64,000 nucleotides of DNA from contig NC_060901.1 in assembly GCF_014805685.1 (NCBI RefSeq), forward strand, positions 20,894,905 to 20,958,904, read 5' to 3'. A program made the position numbers and the translations under genes. The notes below the pieces were generated by a model that worked only from the letters and a program-made list of their open reading frames with translations, searched no databases and was not told the origin of the DNA. Of this stretch, positions 1-12,224 are shown piece by piece; position 1 is the first letter of the stretch; each line of letters starts with the position of its first letter. This DNA is from Silurus meridionalis. Taxonomy: Eukaryota; Chordata; Actinopteri; Siluriformes; Siluridae.

Positions 1-747
1 ATTGGTTGCCCAAACGCATATCTGCCCAATCAGTCTGGTTAATAAATCAGCCTAATAGGAGTTTTTAGGAAATTCTGCTCATTTTTGCAATAAAAAAAAA
101 AAGGTACAAACAAAAGCACTGATGGCTGATATTTCTCTTTATTTATTTTAAATACTTCAAAATGATTCATCTTTTATTCCACGGTTTTGTTTGTTCTCAT
201 TTCAAGCTTGAATTTGTCTCATTCCCACATTAAAAAAAAGCTAAATCAGGTTTGGAATTTATTTAAATGAACAATCTCATGATCAAGCTGAACAGTTACA
301 TCGAGGTCTTCAGGCTTTATGCTCTATCTCACAGTACTTATCTTCAAAATCTGCACCACCACACTCCCTTCGATCCTCAATAGTTCCACCACCGCTCCAC
401 AACATAGTGGTGGACTGATGTTCTTCTCATGAGCATGTTCTTCAAATGAACCTGCATTAGAATATTGTAATTAATGATGAAGTCGAAAAGCACCATTATA
501 GTGCTTAATCTCAGATCATCTCGAATGCACTGCACCGCACAGACACGGCCAGGAGACGAGTGACGCTGAGCCGTGAGCAGAGCGTGAAGGCCAAGTACTC
601 TGTTTGTGCGAGTAAAACGCAGAGAAAAGAGTGTACGCAAGATAGCGATTAAAAGATAGAAGAGAAAAAAACTCCTACGCTTTCTGTGTGTACACAATTA
701 TAGCACACTCAAGAGCAATTTCACAGCCGTTTAGATCACATCCTCCA

Positions 748-750
<3 letters not shown>
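1..750. other. Intergenic, no feature seen
   Basis: AT-rich, non-repetitive sequence. The reading frame on the minus strand at 377-697 has no recognisable domain. Confidence 0.6.

Positions 751-778
<28 letters not shown>
751..778 (+). repeat. (GT)14 microsatellite
   Basis: Perfect GT dinucleotide run. Confidence 0.95.
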
Positions 779-1002
779 TGTATCGGATTGTTTTCAAAAT
801 GGAACATACATCCAAATGCTAAACATCTGAGCTACGGTTTCGGCACATTAGTGATTTTTTTGTGATCTTGTCTTGATCGAGGATAAACACTTCTGTGTAA
901 TTTCTCTTAAGTGCCTCAAGAGCAGTGAGAGAAACTTTTGTTTTTTGGAAAGCAATTACATCTCAGACAAACACATCTCACACCAAATCAGCAGGAATAC
1001 TA

Positions 1003-1003
<1 letters not shown>

Positions 1004-1078
<75 letters not shown>
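1004..1078 (+). repeat. (TG)n microsatellite, about 37 units
   Basis: Perfect dinucleotide run. Confidence 0.95.
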
Positions 1079-1079
<1 letters not shown>

Positions 1080-1209
1080 GTAACTTGGTCACATTTTATG
1101 GCCCAGTCATGCTCAAATTAAGCAGCAGTTACCTTTTTTGACTTTTTTGAGGTGCCTTTTTGCAAAATCTATGATTTTTTTTTTATATTAAATATACATT
1201 ATAAAGTAA

Positions 1210-1535
1210 AGTCAAATGGCAAAGAAAATGAGTCAAATGACCCATAAAGGGGTCCTATGGGAAAGACAAAAGTCAAATGTTCAATATAGAGTCAAATTCT
1301 CAAATAAAAGAATCAAATGGACAACAAAAAAAGATTCAAATGACTAACAGAGTCAAATGGTCAAGGAAAATAGTCAAATGGCCAACACAGAGTCAAATGG
1401 TCAATACAGTCAAAAAAAGAACAGCCAGAATTGAATGGTCATGATAAGTAGTCAACAGAGAGTCAAATAGCCAAGCTAGAGAGTCAAATAGTAAAGAAAG
1501 AGTCAGATGATCAATAAAGAGTCAACATAAAAACT
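1210..1535 (+). repeat. AGTCAAAT minisatellite, array 1 (degenerate)
   Basis: AGTCAAATGG(T/C)CAA-type units recur at irregular spacing (about 16-25 bp). It is the most diverged of four arrays of this unit in the first 11.3 kb. Confidence 0.8.
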
Positions 1536-1539
1536 CCAC

Positions 1540-2460
1540 CAAAGAAAAAAGTCCTTTACAATTCACAATTTCTTAACATTCTTTACGCTTCATTTCGGGT
1601 GTTGAAGATATTTTTCATGTTGATAATTTTTATAAACAATAATCGCGATTATATTGACCAATGCAACGTGTCTCCGGCATAAAGAGGTCAAATAAAATAA
1701 AATTAAAAAAACAGCAGCTCTTGACTGTGGCTCCAGTTGTAAAATGTATGGAAGGTGTGTTGGAATTATTGGGATTTTCTCTCATGTTTATGTTGTTAAG
1801 TGCCTACAGAAGAAGATAAATAGTCGGCACATTTAATGGCATGAAGGCTGCTGTTATCATATCATTTATGTAAAAGCTTATGTAAAGTTTGATATAAATT
1901 GAGCGCTGTGTGGGAGAGAAGTGTGACAAGGTCGATACACAACTCCGAGCTGAACTTCTGTACTCTTCTATCTGCAGAACATTTCACCCATAAATCTCAT
2001 CTGCTGCGAGATCCTGTCTCCAGATTTATCATTTCACACCCAAACACCTGGCTGAGACGATTTATCTGGTGCAAAAGTCGACAGTTACCGCGTGCGAGCA
2101 GAGACGGGTGCCATTACAGTCGAAACATTTATTCCGAGAAACAAGCAGAGAATTTCAAATGTAAGAAAAACAACGATATCCAAAAAAAACCCGTAAAATA
2201 CGCAAATCAGAAAGACAAATAACTGATGTAGCGACAAACAATACAGGAGGCACATAGCAGAAGTTCATCCAGAAATAAATACACAACCTGATGGCAGGTG
2301 AGTAATAATGACGTGAGGGATGCAATCAATGGCGGTGCAAAGTAAACACAAAAACTATTTAAAAAAATGGTTTATAGGGCAGGATGGTGCCATGACCCGA
2401 AAAAAACTTCAGTTATAGGAGGCCCAGAAACCTGGCTGAGTGATCACACAACTTACCAAA
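1540..2460. other. Intergenic, no gene seen
   Basis: Non-repetitive. A 107-codon plus-strand frame at 1899-2222 shows no recognisable motif and no splice context; not called. Confidence 0.5.
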
Positions 2461-2469
2461 GAGCCAAGA

Positions 2470-3345
2470 CAAAGAGTCAAATAAGCAATGAGGAAAAAAA
2501 GTGCAAAATAAAAAATATATAGTCAAATAGGCAGGTTGAGAGAGTCAAATAGTACAGATAAAGTTTTTAAAAAGTTTATATCTTCAAATATTAAGGATAA
2601 TGAGTTAAATATTTGAGATAGAGCCAAATCGTCTAAATGATGAGTCAAATAGTCAAGATAATGAGTCAAATAGTTGATATAATGAGGCAAATAATCCGGA
2701 TTTTGAGTCAAATAGTCAGGTAAAAGCCTCTTGACTTGAGAAGTCAAATAGATGAATAATGAGTCAAATATTTGAGATATTGTGTAAATGGTCAGGATAA
2801 GTGTAAAATAGATAAGATAAAGAGTCAAAAAGTCAAGACAGTCAGTGAATCAAGATAAAAAGTCAAATAGTTAGAGTAAAATAGTCAAGATAAAGAATCA
2901 TATACTCAAGATAAAGAGTCAAATATGCAGGATAAAAAGTCAAATACACAGGATAAAGAGTCAAATACTCAGAATAAAGAGTCAAATACGCAGAATAAAG
3001 AGTCAAATGTGCAGGATAAAAAGTCAAATGCTCAGGATAAAAAGTCAAATAGTTAGAGTAAAATAGTCAAGATAAAGAATCATATACTCAAGATAAAGAG
3101 TCAAATATGCAGGATAAAAAGTCAAATACACAGGATAAAGAGTCAAATACTCAGAATAAAGAGTCAAATACGCAGAATAAAGAGTCAAATGTGCAGGATA
3201 AAAAGTCAAATGCTCAGGATAAAAAGTCATACTCAGGATAAAGAGTCAAATACGCAGGATAAAGAGTTAAATACTCGGTAAAATGTCAAATACTCAGGAT
3301 AAAGAGTCAAATATGCAGGATAAAGAGTCAAATAGTCGAGATATT
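2470..3345 (+). repeat. AGTCAAAT minisatellite, array 2 (21-bp unit, higher order 182 bp)
   Basis: The basic unit is GATAAAGAGTCAAATACKCAG (21 bp). Because 21 is a multiple of three, the minus strand stays open and reads a heptapeptide of the type YLTLYPA; this is not a gene. Within it 2855-3036 and 3037-3218 are copies of one another with a 182-bp period, a recent higher-order duplication. Confidence 0.9.
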
Positions 3346-3777
3346 AACAGCCATTAACAGTCTGGATTGAGGACAAATGGCTTTTCCCTTTGGTTCTTCT
3401 TTATTGCAGGGCAAAATGCATGATAACAGGAACAGACTTGTCTCATGACATGGAATAAAATCTCTGTACATCTGTACATCGTCTCTTTTTCAGCCTTGAC
3501 GATGTTCCTCTCACAAGCAAATAAATAAATCCAGTGTAAACAAAATGATGTGCTAATGCAGTCCAGGGTATAAAGTCAGCACGGTTTCCTGCGACGCTGC
3601 GCTGGAGGAGAACCACTCGTCTCTCCCTCGGCGTCGACGCCAGGAGCTTTGATGGGGAATCTCTTTCAAGGCGAGTTCTACTGTCTCTGATGGGACTCGC
3701 TGGGAGACGGTGGAGAGTAGCTGCAGATTTATCTGATTTTGTGGATTTAAATTCAACTCAGGAACTTCTCACTACTG

Positions 3778-3780
<3 letters not shown>
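3345..3780. other. Intergenic, no feature seen
   Basis: Unique sequence between the array and a CT run. Confidence 0.5.

Positions 3781-3781
<1 letters not shown>

Positions 3782-3822
<41 letters not shown>
3782..3822 (+). repeat. (CT)n microsatellite
   Basis: About 18 CT units. Confidence 0.9.
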
Positions 3823-3825
<3 letters not shown>

Positions 3826-3994
3826 GCCTCCAGCATTTAAACCCAACAGTAGCTGCAGTATTCTCGGTCTCATGATTTCAAATCTCCAGCAGCAAGTGAG
3901 TCATGTGAAAATCATCATATTTTCCTATATAATAAGCTTTCTTTTTTATCACCTGAGCTTGTTAGATTTGTTAATTTTTGATGAGGTCACTATG

Positions 3995-3996
<2 letters not shown>

Positions 3997-4029
<33 letters not shown>
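3997..4029 (+). repeat. (GT)n microsatellite
   Basis: About 16 units. Confidence 0.95.
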
Positions 4030-4032
<3 letters not shown>

Positions 4033-4190
4033 ATGACGAATACACTGCTATACCTTCTTTTTGAAATCCTCTTTCCGTCATTTCTCGGCAGCCAATACGG
4101 GTGCCAGGGTGGGATAAATCCCCAGGTTGCCATGGAGACGGTCTCGTTTCATTGGAGGAAAACAGGTCTGAGAGCGTCTGAGGAAACGAG

Positions 4191-4345
4191 TGTACCAAAA
4201 GTATTGGGACACCCGACTTTCCCGCCCATACGTACTCCTTTTTTTATGAAATGTTCCCCTCACATGAACTGGGAGACCAAAAAACCACGTTCCAGCTCCA
4301 TGAAAATCCAGAGGAACATCTTCCCATAGGAGTGGAGCCAAGATT
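4191..4345 (+). mobile_element. Tc1-like relic, family A (internally deleted)
   Basis: It starts with the family-A 5' terminus (AAAAGTATTGGGACACCC, 4196-4213) and ends in the transposase C-terminal stretch reading EHLP-x-x-V-E (about 4313-4337). The middle is mostly lost. Family A is defined under the copies at 31118 and 62140. Confidence 0.7.
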
Positions 4346-4848
4346 AACAAGCCGATAATTAGAATTGTAATAGTATTTAGATGATAACTAGCTAAACTCA
4401 TGCAATCGAACACATCAATAAGCCGTGCTAATTCGAGATATTTGGGAGAATAATTGATTATTTACTGATAATTTAATATTTGTTGATTATATCACACTGC
4501 AGGATTTCTCTCTACCCCAATAATGAGATTATATCCGAGCCGTAATGAAGTGAGGAGCGTAACAGGCGTGAGTCAGGACTCTAGAACGCTTTATTGACGG
4601 AACACGACTCCTTCTAACCACAGATAATCGCTCCGTTCACAGCCAGATTGTGAGCCATAGATATTCTTTTATTCATAATTGCCAGATTTATTGAGATTGA
4701 AAATCGTTATTGGAGAGTAAAAATGGCAGAACCGCAGTCCTGCTCTCCAGAACCAAACAGACCAATGGACAGGTGAATAAACCCATTTACAACAAACACC
4801 ATGTACAAGAAGAACAACAGACATCAATCAAGCAGCTCAACTGAGCTC

Positions 4849-4850
<2 letters not shown>
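4345..4850. other. Intergenic, no feature seen
   Basis: Non-repetitive AT-rich sequence. Confidence 0.5.

Positions 4851-4907
<57 letters not shown>
4851..4907 (+). repeat. (GT)n microsatellite
   Basis: About 28 units with one GC. Confidence 0.95.
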
Positions 4908-4908
<1 letters not shown>

Positions 4909-5024
4909 ATAGAAATCAAAAGTCTAAGTATCAGTTAGGTTCTGCTAATGAAACGCTCTTCATGAACTGATCATCAGAACCACATTTAAAGCCCAAGTTA
5001 GCACATGGAGCATTCAGGTGTAGG

Positions 5025-5585
5025 TTAATGGTTCTTGGTTCTTAGTTCAAATGATCTCCCAGTTCAAGTTCTTGTTTTAGGTTTTTGGTTCAAGTCACAG
5101 TTCTGGGTTCAAGTCATGGTTTGTGTTCTTAAGTTATGGTTCTTGGTTCAGGTCTTGGTTCTCATTTCATATCATGGTTCTTGTACAGGTAAATATTTCA
5201 GGTCACAGTTCTTGTTTCAGGTCATGGGTCATGCTTTAGGTCATGGTTCTTGGTTTGGATCTTGGTGTAGGTCCCAGTTCTGGGTTCAAGTCATGGTTTG
5301 TGTTTTTAGGTCATGGTTCAGATTTTGGTTCTTGTTTTAAGTCATGGTTCTCAGTTCATATCATGGTTCTTGTACAGGTAAGTATTTCAGGTCATGGTTC
5401 TTGGTTCAGGTCATGGTTTGTGTTTTCAGTCGTGGTTCTTGGTTCAGGTCTTGTTTCAGGTCATGGTTGTTGGAACAGGCCATGGATTGAGGTTCAGGTC
5501 TTGGTTCTTGTTTCAGGTCACAATTCTGGGTTCAAATAATGGTTCATGTTTTCAGTCATGGTTCTTGTTTAAGCTCATGGTTTGT
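5025..5585 (+). repeat. Minisatellite, unit about 20 bp (TCATGGTTCTTGNTTCAGG)
   Basis: Imperfect tandem copies of TTCAGGTCATGGTTCTTGG with drift (CAGTTCTGGGTTCAAG). It gives open frames such as FRSWFLVQVL in all plus frames, which are translation artefacts. Two larger blocks (about 5085-5215 and 5265-5395) are near duplicates. Confidence 0.88.
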
Positions 5586-5674
5586 GAAAAACTGAATTCT
5601 CTATTTTAAAAACATATTTATTAGTTATGAGATTCGGTGTAATGAAGGTTGGACAGACTTATAAAGCCTGGTCG

Positions 5675-5675
<1 letters not shown>

Positions 5676-5747
<72 letters not shown>

Positions 5748-5748
5748 C
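5676..5748 (+). repeat. (TG)n then (GA)n compound microsatellite
   Basis: TG to 5734, GA from 5735 to 5748. Confidence 0.95.
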
Positions 5749-5874
5749 GATCCAGTCATGTATAATTTAAACCATTGCACTTAGATTATTGAGCTCCATG
5801 TGTTCACTCAACCCCTGTGTATTTGCAGAAGAATAAAGACCCCTTGCTGTGTTTCCTAATAACCAGGCATGATT

Positions 5875-5875
<1 letters not shown>

Positions 5876-5931
<56 letters not shown>
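5876..5931 (+). repeat. (CA)n microsatellite
   Basis: About 27 units, only 130 bp after a GT tract of similar length. The two are inverted relative to each other and could pair. Confidence 0.95.
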
Positions 5932-5933
<2 letters not shown>

Positions 5934-6414
5934 ATCATCATCATTTCATCTGCGCTATTATATTGAACAAAATGATGAGCGTTCAACTGTCTATAAGTGA
6001 TAGTGAGAGTAAAGAAAATAAAACCAGTCAATTTAAAACTCCATCCTGCAATGAAGGTCTTCATACGCTGTTCTCCTCTGCTCCATACTCTGCTCCTCTA
6101 CTCTAATTCCATAATCTCCATGTCCTTGTGACTAGATGTTTGCAGGTTCCTCTCCCATTAGCAGCTCAGCATCGGTTATTAAACCTGATCCGGATCTCAG
6201 CTCAGCATCCGAACTGCTTCCACACCACCATCAGTGTCCTCACACTCATCATCTTAACATCTCGATTCAACAGCGTGAATAATGATTCATTATTTATATT
6301 CTAATGATCAATTATAGAATTATTCAATTTAGAATTGTTATATTATTAATAGATGAGGTCACATGGCAAAAAAAATACAGAATTGAAATGACAGGTGCAC
6401 TGAAGTGTGGATGA
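5932..6414. other. Intergenic, no feature seen
   Basis: Unique sequence. Confidence 0.5.

Positions 6415-6469
<55 letters not shown>
6415..6469 (+). repeat. (GA)n microsatellite
   Basis: GA/AG run with two AAA interruptions. Confidence 0.92.
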
Positions 6470-6473
<4 letters not shown>

Positions 6474-6634
6474 GAGCTGATCGATGTCTGTCATTTCAAA
6501 CCATTCCAAAATCGATTAATCCCCAACATGCCCTCATGCTGCTTCTATTCATATTCTTGGTTTGCTGCATGCTGGAGTGATTATGAAGATATAACAGGAA
6601 GAGAAAAGGGTTTTATGAAAATCCCTGTATACTA

Positions 6635-7195
6635 GGTGATGATGGGGGGATGGTGGGATGATGTGATGGTGTGGTGGGGGGATGGCGGGATGATGTGATG
6701 GTGTGGTGAGGAGATGGCGGGATGATGTGATGGTGTGATGGTGTGGTGAGGAGATGGCGGGATGATGAGATGGTGTGGTGAGGAGATGGCGGGATGATGT
6801 GATGGTGTGATGGTGTGGTGAGGAGATGGCGGGATGATGTGATGGTGTGATGGTGTGGTGAGGAGATGGCGGGATGATGTGATGGTGTGGTGAGGAGATG
6901 GCGGGATGATGTGATGGTGTGGTGAGGAGATGGCGGGATGATGTGATGGTGTGGTGAGGAGATGGCGGGATGATGTGATGTGATGGTGTGGTGAGGAGAT
7001 GGTGGGATGATGTGATGGTGTGGTGAGGAGATGGTGGGATGATGTGATGTGATGGTGTGGTGAGGAGATGGTGGGATGATGTGATGGTGTGGTGAGGAGA
7101 TGGTGGAATGATGTGATGGTGTGGTGAGGAGATGGTGGAATGATGTGATGGTGCAGTGTTGGGATAGTGGGGTTGTGGGATGGTGGGGCAGTGGA
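6635..7195 (+). repeat. Minisatellite, 32-bp unit (GATGATGTGATGG...)
   Basis: Unit core GATGATGTGATGGTGTGG then TGAGGAGATGGCGG, with some units carrying an extra TGATGGTG (40 bp). As 32 is not a multiple of three, the long minus-strand frames rich in H, S, P and T (6549-7493) are artefacts that run through it in all three frames. Confidence 0.92.
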
Positions 7196-7378
7196 ATAGA
7201 TGGAGAAAATGTAAGTGGGAGAAATAGAGAGAAAGAGAAATCTGAGAGGGTGGTGAAGCAAGACAGAAAATAAAAGAGACACAGAAAGAGAGATAGAAAG
7301 AGTGACAGAGATAGAAGGCAAGAAAAGGACAGGAAAAGAGAGAGGGACAGAGGAGACAGACAGAGTCTGACAGAAAGA

Positions 7379-7420
<42 letters not shown>

Positions 7421-7455
7421 AAAGAGCGAGAGCGAGAGCGAGAGCGAGAGCGAGT
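7196..7455 (+). repeat. Purine-rich (GA) tract ending in (GCGAGA)n
   Basis: Low-complexity AG-rich sequence with a pure GA block at 7385-7418 and GAGCGA hexamers at 7425-7454. Confidence 0.9.
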
Positions 7456-7539
7456 TTGGCATTACTAAAGTCCAGGTATAGAAATTGTCCCAAATCTGAC
7501 TAATTTGGATTCGCTGTGTTGGAACGTGATGCTTTGTAT

Positions 7540-7542
<3 letters not shown>

Positions 7543-7611
<69 letters not shown>
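7543..7611 (+). repeat. (CA)n microsatellite
   Basis: About 34 perfect units. Confidence 0.95.
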
Positions 7612-7616
<5 letters not shown>

Positions 7617-7732
7617 CAAATGTGAGGACAAACAGTCGGCTTGCAGCCAAAATATTATAATTAAACAGCATTATGGTTCAACACTTAACCAGAAACACTG
7701 ACAGAAAGCAAGAAATCGCTTCTCCATCTGGT

Positions 7733-7769
<37 letters not shown>
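7733..7769 (+). repeat. (CA)n microsatellite
   Basis: About 18 units. Confidence 0.95.
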
Positions 7770-7771
<2 letters not shown>

Positions 7772-7897
7772 GTCAGAATGCGACAGATCAAACAGTCTGG
7801 TAATTGGGTGAAAACTAAAATCTTTGTCATGCATCTACAGCAGCAGCTTGGTACATGTGGAGTAAATGTCGAGGCGTAGAAATCTGGAATTAACATA

Positions 7898-7900
<3 letters not shown>

Positions 7901-7949
<49 letters not shown>
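7901..7949 (+). repeat. (GT)n microsatellite
   Basis: About 24 units. Confidence 0.95.
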
Positions 7950-7951
<2 letters not shown>

Positions 7952-8207
7952 TGAGAGTAAATAAAAAGGGATTATGATTGACGCCTCAGCCTGATGTTTG
8001 TGCTGTGAGATGTTCTAAAACATGATTCACTTCCTGCTTTCTATTTCTCCTTATTTGCTCACTTCCTGCTCCATGTACGTCTCTAAATTCCCCATGTACG
8101 CATGAGAACCGACACAGACACAAGATCACCACCATCTCGTTTGTTTGGAGTCACATGACCATCACTGACGCCGCCGATTCCCAATTTCAGTTCACACCAA
8201 GGTTGTG

Positions 8208-8575
8208 TTTCCAGAAGTATTGGGACACCCAACTTCTGTGGTTCTTCTCCAAACTCTCCAAACCCACCAAGTCGAAGGCACACACTCAAACCTAGAGTAG
8301 GAGACCCGAACATGTTCCTGCATGACACAAAGTCTCTAACTCCATGAAGATTTCATGGGTTAAATATGTGTGGAAGATCTTGAATAGTGTATCTGCTATG
8401 TAGCTCAAACCCTATTGGGATGAATTGGAACACCACCTCAGATCTCCTCACCTTCTTCCTCACCTACACCTAAGTAGCTGATTTTCTGTAGGTGAATGAG
8501 ATCTTATACAAATCTCCATAAAATCTAGTGGAACATCTTTCAGGAAGAGTGGAGCTCATCATGGCACATACGATA
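8208..8575 (+). mobile_element. Tc1-like relic, family A
   Basis: It runs from the 5' terminus (AGAAGTATTGGGACACCC, 8213-8230) through the AGGAGACCCGAACATGTTCC block (degenerate LFQHD), CTCAAACCCTATTGGGATGAA (degenerate NPIEHLWDE, about 8404-8424) and GTGGAACATCTTTCAGGAAG (VEHLPRR, 8530-8550). Frames are broken throughout. A short (GT)n at 8607-8624 follows. Confidence 0.75.
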
Positions 8576-8819
8576 GCAATACACCGTTTAAAGGAAAGAG
8601 TAATGGGTGTGTGTGTGTGTGTGTTCAGGCCTACAGGTGGGTCCACGTCCATGTAAAGGTCTAATCGCCTCATTTGTCTCCCATGTACCACAACAAAACA
8701 AACGCTCCAAAACAGTGGAAAAAATAAACCTCTTCCATGTTTTTTCCCGTCGAGTCACGATCATTGATCCTTGAAAATCAATTTGCATTTTTTTCCCGTC
8801 TTCCCCGAGACGTGATGCA

Positions 8820-9060
8820 CCACAGCGTGCTTGCGGTCTTGCTTACCAACACAAAGACAAACTCTGCCAGTGCTGCAGCAGCTATAAATAGCGGCACTAC
8901 TACGACACGGTCATCTTTCCGTAGCCGGAGGCCTCTTTACGCTGCGGTTTGGGTTTTGCTCCGATCCGCATCGCTCCCTCGCATAAATCCCGAGCTCGGA
9001 GGCGCCAGGTCAGCATCTCTCTGATCCGCAATCAATCAATCACCGCAAGCCAGGACCGGG
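8820..9060. promoter_or_regulatory. CpG-rich island-like block with a CTATAAATAG site
   Basis: Non-repetitive, GC- and CpG-rich against an AT-rich background. CTATAAATAG at 8882-8891 fits both a TATA box and a palindromic MEF2 consensus. No open frame with recognisable content follows. It may be a regulatory element 3' of lratd1; weak evidence. Confidence 0.3.
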
Positions 9061-9269
9061 TCTCACGTCACGCTCGAGAACACCGTCACGTTTAATCAGA
9101 AGTCAATATAAATCTATAGTGAGATGGTTATAAAGTGGTTACGATGTTCCACAGGAAGGTTGTGATTTGGTGCAACAGTGACAGAAGAGCTTTTCTGTGG
9201 GACAATCGACCTCTCGAAGGAGAACTTGAACAGAACAGTGTTTTTTATGGATAACAAGTCGAACAGGAG

Positions 9270-9850
9270 ACCTGAAAAGGAATCAAATATGCACGATAAA
9301 GAGTCAAATGTGCAAGACAGAGAGTCATATGTGTAAGAATCAAATATGAAACCTAAAAAAAAAAGAAGCATATTTGCAAGATAAAAAGTCAAATATCCCA
9401 CAATTGAATATGCAAGATATAGAGTCATATGTGTAAGAAAGAGTCAAATATGGAAGAAAAAATAGAGTCATAATGTGTAAGAAAGAGTCAAATATGGAAG
9501 ATAAATAGAGTCATAATATGTAAGAAAGAGTCAAATATGGAAGATAAAAGAGTCATATGTGCAAACTAGAGGGTCAAATGTGCAAATTCATATACGCAGG
9601 ATGAAGAGTCATATAAGCAAAATTTTAAGTCGTATAAAAGAAAGAGTCATATGAAGCAAAATAGATTCACCTTTGCAAAAGTCAAACAGTCAAGATAACG
9701 AGTCAAATAAGCAAATTTAAGAGTCATATATGCGAGATAAAATGATATAGTCAAGCTAAAGAGTCATATAGGCAGGATTAAGAGTCAAATGTGCAAGACA
9801 GAGGGGAAAACTTTGCGAGATAAAGAGTTAAATATATAAGATAAAGACAA
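9270..9850 (+). repeat. AGTCAAAT minisatellite, array 3
   Basis: Units GATAAAGAGTCAAATATGCAAG with GAGTCATAT variants; spacing about 18-35 bp, including a duplicated block around TAAGAAAGAGTCAAATATGG (9432-9545). Confidence 0.85.
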
Positions 9851-10780
9851 GGACAACCGAGAGTACAAGCAGATCACAATCTACTAATGAAATGATAAAA
9901 TACCTGGAGATCAAGAATCAAAATAAGGCCCAGAGGCATGACTGGGAGACTTTGTCCAGGATGGGGGGGCGGAGCCTAAAAGAAAATGTAAACATAAGCC
10001 TGAAACAAAGGCATACAGATAAACTGTTTGCAACATTTTTAAATATTTGGGAAATGTCAAGGTTTTCAAATGATTTTTGTGAAGCAGGTGTAAATAATCC
10101 GATCAATGCGTGAATTAATAAATCGGCTGATCAGCATAACGATGGATGTAACGATCTCTGGCCAATCATCAGAAGCAACATGAAGCATCTGAACCCTGAC
10201 ACACATCCACTCACATACTGATGGATTTCTAATGTCAAGCTGAGGACATGTGCTCTTCTCTCTCTCTTTTCTTCCATTCGCAGAAGACATGCTCGTCCCC
10301 GTTCTCCACTTATAGCCCACTGCCCCACTACCCTCAATTCTTAGTCTCGAAAAGACAACCCTAATGACAGACTGTCAGAGAGGTAGGAGCAGAGAAAAGA
10401 AAAAATGAGAGAGGAGGAGAGGAAGAAAGGATTCCTTGACGGATGAGAAATGGTCTATGACAGTAACTCAAGCAGGAGATAAATGAGTGCTCGGCACAGA
10501 GAGCTGCGAGTTTGAGCGAGTGCTTCTGCTCGTATCTGTAATGAGTTTAAAGCAGGTTCCAGGACCGCAGATGACCGCAAGCGTGTAACGTTCACCGAGC
10601 CTTAAGGAGAAAAGCCTCTGCTGCCCTCAGGAGAAAAGCCTACTCACGTTCTGCATTCCATATTCCTCCTGTTTTTCATATTCATGACCCGAACACAAAG
10701 AACATCAAACAGCTGGATGACACTCAAACAGGAGGCCGAGAGTGCAACCATTACACACTCATCTGCGGCGTGATCAGTAA
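9851..10780. other. Intergenic, no gene seen
   Basis: Unique sequence. Short frames on both strands at 9892-10337 lack recognisable motifs. Confidence 0.5.
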
Positions 10781-10784
10781 GATC

Positions 10785-11245
10785 AGTAAGTCAAGATAAA
10801 ATCAAAATAAAGAGTCATATAGCACCTACACAAAGAGTCAAATATTCAGGACAAAGAGTCAAATACCACCAAGATGAGTCAAATAGCATCAATATAAAGA
10901 GTTAAAAATATAAGATAAGGAGTCAAATAGCACTAGGATAATGAGTCAAAAAGCACCAAGAAAAAGAGTCAAACTTGCAACATCGAGATAAATAGCATCA
11001 AGACAACAAGTCAAATAGCAGCAAGAAAAAGTCAAATGGCACCAAGATAAAGAGTCAAATTGTCAAGATAAAGAGTCACATAACGAAGATGTCAAAAAGT
11101 CCAGATAAAGAGTCAAAATGCACTAAGATAGTCACATAGTCAAGACAAGGAGTCAAATACCACCAAGATAAAGTCAAATAATCAAGACAGAGTCACATCA
11201 TCAAGAACAAGAGTCAAACAGTCAAAATACAGAGTCAAATAGCTC
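10785..11245 (+). repeat. AGTCAAAT minisatellite, array 4
   Basis: Units AGTCAAATAGCACCAAGATAAAG (about 23 bp) with many indels; same core as arrays 1-3 but a different spacer (AGCACCAAG). Confidence 0.85.
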
Positions 11246-11633
11246 CAGGAAATATTCGACACTGCTCCAGTTTTCAGTATTAATGACCCCTAGAACATTA
11301 TGCAGCTTAATAAAGCACTTAAAAAGGATGATCAATAGTAAAGCAGAACCCAATCATCAGCAAATAACCAAGATAAAAAATAGTTTTATGGTTCAAATAC
11401 TCAATTACCCTTTGATTAAACTTGAGAATTAAAACCGCTCTTCCGTAGTAGACTGCAGAGTTCCAGGTGATGAGATGGAGAAAGATCTAAGTGGAGTTTA
11501 CACTCTCAGGTACACTGCAGGTTAATCAGTCTGGATATTCACATAAATAATAACCAATCCACACTGCAGCCAACACGGCGTAATAGAAAAGCCAGCGGAG
11601 CATGACTGTAATCTCCAGTACTGCATAGTGCAT

Positions 11634-11635
<2 letters not shown>
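11246..11635. other. Intergenic, no feature seen
   Basis: Unique sequence. Confidence 0.5.

Positions 11636-11680
<45 letters not shown>
11636..11680 (+). repeat. (CA)n microsatellite
   Basis: About 22 units. Confidence 0.95.
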
Positions 11681-11683
<3 letters not shown>

Positions 11684-11711
11684 GCAGATACAATGAACTG
11701 TAGCACATCTG

Positions 11712-11785
11712 GATAAATACTTTCTGGATCCAGTAATACCACAGCAGTTCCTGGATCCAGTACCACCATAGTTCCCTGGATCCAC
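11712..11785 (+). repeat. Short array of the GTTCCTGGATCCAGTA unit
   Basis: Three imperfect copies of CTGGATCCAGTAnnACCA(C/T)AG. The same unit forms the 870-bp array at 15332-16203. Confidence 0.8.
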
Positions 11786-12193
11786 AAGCATTTTTAAACC
11801 TTGAAGAATGAAGCATCTTTATTTAGCACATATCTTCAAGAGTCTGATCTTCAACCTCACTTTATGATCACAAACTGGTTCAATAACAAGCCTAATGCAG
11901 CACAATTTCCCTTCTTCAAGAAGCACACACCAATACAACTCTCATCAAGGCTGTCAGGCCTGAAGGAAGATCTAGATCATCACACGAGCCCAATCCCATT
12001 CTAGTAAGCAATCAGCTGTCCATGAACCTTCATGCGCATGAAGCTCTTATCACTCATCACCATAATTACACTTGTGGAGCTGTATAATGTATTTCTACAA
12101 GGAGAAACCACCTAAGCTACCACCTCCACCCTGCACCGCATGATCCCATCCTCCATAACGCACAAGTATTCAGAAAGCATCTCCAGAGGCACG

Positions 12194-12224
<31 letters not shown>

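Noticed and set aside
2863..3230. Two identical 61-residue frames
   Set aside because: They come from a 21-bp repeat with a 182-bp duplication, not from genes.
6549..7493. Long minus-strand frames rich in His, Ser, Thr and Pro
   Set aside because: They translate a 32-bp minisatellite and GA tract; all frames are open for the same reason.
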